A stretch of DNA of 8,795 nucleotides from RGIG426 sp045598065. GTDB lineage: Bacteria; Bacillota; Clostridia; Oscillospirales; Acutalibacteraceae. Below the pieces are notes generated by a model. It was not told the DNA's origin. It did not search any database and saw only the letters and a list, made by a program, of their open reading frames with translations. The DNA lies in assembly GCA_045598065.1 (NCBI GenBank), contig JAZLLJ010000056.1, forward strand, positions 1 through 8,795, read 5' to 3'. This document shows positions 6,354 to 8,795 of this stretch, piece after piece (the stretch's first letter is position 1; each line of letters opens with the position of its first letter). The translations under genes were made by a program, and so were the position numbers.

Positions 6354-6581
6354 TTAAAGATTGTCTTCAATGTAGGTGACGAGATCGCCGATGGTGCGGA
6401 TTTTTTCGATATCCTCGTCCTGGATCTCCACGTCAAAGGTGTCTTCCAGCGACATCATCAAGTCCACAACGTCCAGCGAATCCGCGCCCAGGTCGTCGTC
6501 GAGGCGGGTGTCTTCGTTGAGTTCCGCTTCGTCCACGTCGAATTGATTGCTCAAAATTGTTTTCACTTTTCCAAGAACCAT
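6354..6581 (-). CDS. acpP: Acyl carrier protein
   Basis: This small acidic protein carries growing acyl chains on a 4'-phosphopantetheine arm during type II fatty acid synthesis in the cytoplasm. The 75-residue length is standard. The modification site is Ser35 in the hallmark LGADSLDVVDL, on the second helix. The protein is rich in Asp and Glu, as this family requires for docking to Fab enzymes. The start is supported by AGAGGG with an 8-nt spacer (AAGGAG lies further upstream). It is a single-gene unit with its own promoter at 6644-6672, and no fab or plsX genes are adjacent. Its stop is 8 bp from the repeat element, whose far end offers a CCCG-N12-CGGG-TTTTTT terminator shape on this strand. 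A carrier protein for another pathway is possible, but the sequence and the lack of a specialised neighbour favour the fatty-acid carrier. Confidence 0.94.
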   Translation of the reverse strand: MVLGKVKTILSNQFDVDEAELNEDTRLDDDLGADSLDVVDLMMSLEDTFDVEIQDEDIEKIRTIGDLVTYIEDNL

Positions 6582-6643
6582 AGGTATTGCCCTCTCTCCT
6601 TGTTATATTCCGTTTTGGGGGATCCGCCACGGAGTCTATAAGA

Positions 6644-6672
6644 ATAGTATTCATAAACGGGGCATTTGTCAA
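6644..6672 (-). promoter_or_regulatory. SigA-type promoter of acpP
   Basis: On the minus strand TTGACA (6667-6672) is separated by 17 bp from TACTAT (6644-6649). The predicted leader is about 55 nt. The DNA upstream of the -35 (6673-6715) is very A/T-rich, which could act as an UP element, as would suit a highly expressed gene. Confidence 0.85.
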
Positions 6673-6722
6673 TGGTTTTTTGAAAAATTTTTTATTTTTC
6701 TTTTCTTTCGACCGAAAACTAC

Positions 6723-6751
6723 TTGTGTGTGCCGGATGATTTCGCTATAAT
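6723..6751 (+). promoter_or_regulatory. SigA-type promoter of the GH13 glycosidase
   Basis: TTGTGT (6723-6728) is separated by 17 bp from a perfect TATAAT (6746-6751). Predicted transcription starts near 6758, about 38 nt before the ATG. It diverges from the acpP promoter. No clear operator for a sugar-responsive repressor was recognised nearby. Confidence 0.72.
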
Positions 6752-6795
6752 TTACATAATATATATACTACCATTATAAGAAAGGACGTCTGCGT

Positions 6796-8655
6796 ATGAC
6801 CTATTTTTGCTCGCGCGATAAATCTTACCGTTCACCCGGTGGGGCGGTGGCGTCGGAAACGGCGGTGCATTTTCGTCTGCACTTGCCGCGCGACCTCGGT
6901 TGTCGCGGCGCGTTTTTGCGGTTGCATAAAGCGGACAATCCCGAACAGCAACAAGGGCTCTTTTGGGCAGGCGAAGACGGCGAAGGCGGCGAGTGGTGGG
7001 AATGTCATTTCGCGCCGGAAGCAATCGGCATTTACTTTTATGATTTTCTGCTTAAGACCGACAGCGGCTACAAAACGCTGTCCGAGGGATTCCGCGGCGG
7101 CGCGGATTTGTTTGACGGCGGCGAGATCCACCGCATGTGGCAGCTTACTTGCTACGCCGCCGATTTTAAAACGCCCGATTGGCTCGCCGGCGGCGTGATG
7201 TACCAGATTTTCCCCGACCGCTTTTTTAATTCCGGCACACCGAAATCCGAAATCCGCCAAGACCGTGTGATGCACGAGCGGTTCGACGAAGAAGTCGGTT
7301 GGAAGCCCGACTTTATGGGCCGCGTGCACAACGATGACTTTTTCGGCGGCGATCTGAAAGGCATCGAGCAAAAACTCGACTACCTTTCGTCGCTTGGCGT
7401 GACGTGTCTCTATCTCAACCCGATTTTCGAGGCATTCTCCAACCACCGTTACGACACCGCGTGTTACGAGCGAGTGGATAGGCTTCTCGGCACGGAAGAA
7501 GATTTGCGCTCGCTTTGTGCCGCGGCGAAAGAAAAGGGAATCCGCGTGTTGCTCGACGGCGTGTTCAGCCATACCGGCGACGACAGTGTGTATTTTAACC
7601 GCTACGGTCGCTACGACGCGCTCGGCGCGTTCCAGTCGAAAGAATCGCCGTATTTCTCGTGGTACCGTTTCCACAACTGGCCGGAGAATTATCAGGCGTG
7701 GTGGGGCATTGACATTTTGCCGGAAGTGGAGGAGACCGATTCCGGTTATCTTGACTATATGACCGGCGAAAAAGGAATTCTTCGCCGGTGGATTTCGTGC
7801 GGCACGTCCGGTTGGCGGCTTGACGTAGCAGATGAACTGCCCGATCCGTTTTTGTTTGCGTTGCGTAAGGCGGTGAAAGCGGAAAATCCCGAGGCGCTTG
7901 TGCTCGGCGAAGTGTGGGAGGATGCCAGTTGCAAAGAGAGTTATGGTGCGCTTCGCCCGTATTTGCTCGGCGGACAACTGGACAGCGTGATGAACTACCC
8001 TTTTGCGGCGGCAATCAAAAACTTTCTGAAAGGCGGCGACGCAGGATGGTTTTATGATGCCGTCGAGCGCATTTGCGAGCATTACCCGCCGCAGGTGACA
8101 CGGCTTTTAATGAACCACATCGGCACCCACGATACGCCGCGTGCGCTGACGGCACTGGCAGGCGAGCCGGATGACGGGCGCGACCGGTATTGGAAAGCGG
8201 AACATTCGCTGACCGACGAGCAACGCGGTCACGGCAAGCGGCTTCTTAAACTCGCGGCGGTGCTGCAATATTGTTTGCCCGGCGTGCCGTCCGTCTACTA
8301 CGGTGACGAGGCAGGAATGGAGGGCTACGGCGATCCATTCTGCCGCCGTCCGTATCCGTGGGGACGCGAGGACGCGGAACTTGTGGAGTGGTATCGGGCG
8401 TTGGGCGAGATGCGCCGACAGGCCGCTCTCAAAGACGACGGCTTTGAAGCACTGCCTACGCCGGAGGACGTAGCGGCGTTTATGCGGATGCGTAACGGTG
8501 TGCCTTCGCTGATTTGCGCGGTCAACCGTTCGAATGAAGAACGAGAGATTCGATTTTCGGCGAATGTCGACGAATTCGCCCACTTTTTCGGCGCGTTTGA
8601 GCCGACGAAAAACGGCGTAAAACTGCCGCCTTTCGGGTGTTTGATACTTTTTTGA
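6796..8655 (+). CDS. GH13 alpha-glycosidase, neopullulanase/pullulanase-like, cytosolic
   Basis: The 619-residue protein is an alpha-amylase-family hydrolase, probably acting on imported maltodextrins, cyclodextrins or branched oligosaccharides. Residues 1 to about 125 look like a beta-sandwich domain (EIxFYDFLLKTDSG-type pattern near 78-91). The barrel begins at GGVMYQIFPDRFFN (132-145), with FFGGDLKGI (182-190) and LNPIFEAFSNHRYDT (207-221). Conserved GH13 regions are DGVFSHT (254-260), GWRLDVADE with nucleophile Asp343, VLGEVWED with acid/base Glu372, and HIGTHDTPR with Asp446. A beta-rich C-terminal domain runs from about 540. There is no signal peptide, transmembrane segment or sorting motif, so it should be cytosolic. 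AAAGGA stands 9 nt before ATG. No transporter or regulator adjoins it, and a probable rRNA promoter begins right at its stop. The family is certain; the exact substrate (GH13_20 or GH13_39-like) is not. Confidence 0.93.
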   Translation: MTYFCSRDKSYRSPGGAVASETAVHFRLHLPRDLGCRGAFLRLHKADNPEQQQGLFWAGEDGEGGEWWECHFAPEAIGIYFYDFLLKTDSGYKTLSEGFRGGADLFDGGEIHRMWQLTCYAADFKTPDWLAGGVMYQIFPDRFFNSGTPKSEIRQDRVMHERFDEEVGWKPDFMGRVHNDDFFGGDLKGIEQKLDYLSSLGVTCLYLNPIFEAFSNHRYDTACYERVDRLLGTEEDLRSLCAAAKEKGIRVLLDGVFSHTGDDSVYFNRYGRYDALGAFQSKESPYFSWYRFHNWPENYQAWWGIDILPEVEETDSGYLDYMTGEKGILRRWISCGTSGWRLDVADELPDPFLFALRKAVKAENPEALVLGEVWEDASCKESYGALRPYLLGGQLDSVMNYPFAAAIKNFLKGGDAGWFYDAVERICEHYPPQVTRLLMNHIGTHDTPRALTALAGEPDDGRDRYWKAEHSLTDEQRGHGKRLLKLAAVLQYCLPGVPSVYYGDEAGMEGYGDPFCRRPYPWGREDAELVEWYRALGEMRRQAALKDDGFEALPTPEDVAAFMRMRNGVPSLICAVNRSNEEREIRFSANVDEFAHFFGAFEPTKNGVKLPPFGCLILF

Positions 8656-8713
8656 AAAAAGTTAAAAAAACTTGAAAAAAAGTGTTGACATTTGTGGTGG
8701 GGTGTGGTAAGAT
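8655..8713 (+). promoter_or_regulatory. Strong promoter with phased A-tracts, probable rRNA operon promoter
   Basis: A perfect -35 TTGACA (8685-8690) is separated by 17 bp from TAAGAT (8708-8713). Three A-tracts lie directly upstream (8655-8660, 8664-8670, 8675-8681), spaced about one helical turn apart as in UP elements of strong promoters. The first tract overlaps the stop codon of the glycosidase. The architecture resembles Firmicute rrn promoters. Confidence 0.8.
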
Positions 8714-8719
8714 AACAAA

Positions 8720-8795
8720 GCTGTCCCGAAAAACGGGGCGCGAGGACCTTGAAAATTAAACAACGTGAAAAAAGCAAAGAACGAAACACAACCCG
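8720..8795 (+). other. Probable 5' leader of a ribosomal RNA operon (16S gene beyond window)
   Basis: The segment after the promoter shows no open reading frame with a good ribosome binding site. It has a small hairpin (8723-8728/8734-8739, loop AAAAA), then CCTTGAAAATTAAACAAC at 8747-8764 and a purine-rich stretch. The TTGAAAA-x-TAAACAA text resembles the conserved leader seen before 16S genes in many Firmicutes. I infer that a 16S rRNA begins shortly after the window. A tRNA or another stable-RNA operon is the alternative. Confidence 0.6.

Noticed and set aside
6832..8082. A 416-codon open frame on the minus strand across the GH13 gene
   Set aside because: The opposite strand encodes all GH13 catalytic regions. 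The antisense product has no recognisable domain and no start signals.

Overview
The window reads as ordinary housekeeping chromosome from a moderately GC-rich Firmicute, most likely a class Clostridia (Oscillospirales/Ruminococcaceae-like) gut-type bacterium. This rests on purine-rich AGGAGG-type ribosome binding sites, SigA-like TTGACA/TATAAT promoters, Clostridia-like protein sequences, a complete stretch of the diaminopimelate branch of lysine synthesis, and a cytosolic neopullulanase-like glycosidase. The species cannot be named from sequence reading alone.

Layout. Positions 2-724 (+) hold the C-terminal part of lysA, cut by the window edge. It converges on a minus-strand operon asd-dapA-dapB (3659 down to 867), and the two units share a 14-bp bidirectional terminator hairpin at 821-852. 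Asd, DapA and DapB make aspartate semialdehyde, hydroxy-tetrahydrodipicolinate and tetrahydrodipicolinate in order. LysA performs the last step to lysine, so the locus is a lysine/peptidoglycan-precursor block. Two back-to-back SigA-like promoters lie between 3723 and 3809. One drives asd leftward and the other drives queA-tgt rightward. QueA and Tgt perform the preQ1 insertion and epoxyqueuosine-forming steps of tRNA queuosine modification.

The tgt gene converges on a single-gene acpP unit (6581-6354, minus). The whole tgt-acpP gap is filled by a 312-bp element with 40-bp imperfect terminal inverted repeats. Inside the arms are several nested hairpins, some of which look like terminators. 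This is the most unusual thing in the window: a MITE-like or structured intergenic repeat. Divergent from acpP, a well-formed promoter drives a 619-residue GH13 glycosidase gene (6796-8655).

The last ~140 bases hold phased A-tracts, a strong TTGACA-N17-TAAGAT promoter and a leader that resembles the start of a ribosomal RNA operon. A 16S rRNA gene is therefore predicted just beyond the right edge. I see no phage, CRISPR, toxin-antitoxin or biosynthetic-cluster content, and no lysine or preQ1 riboswitch.
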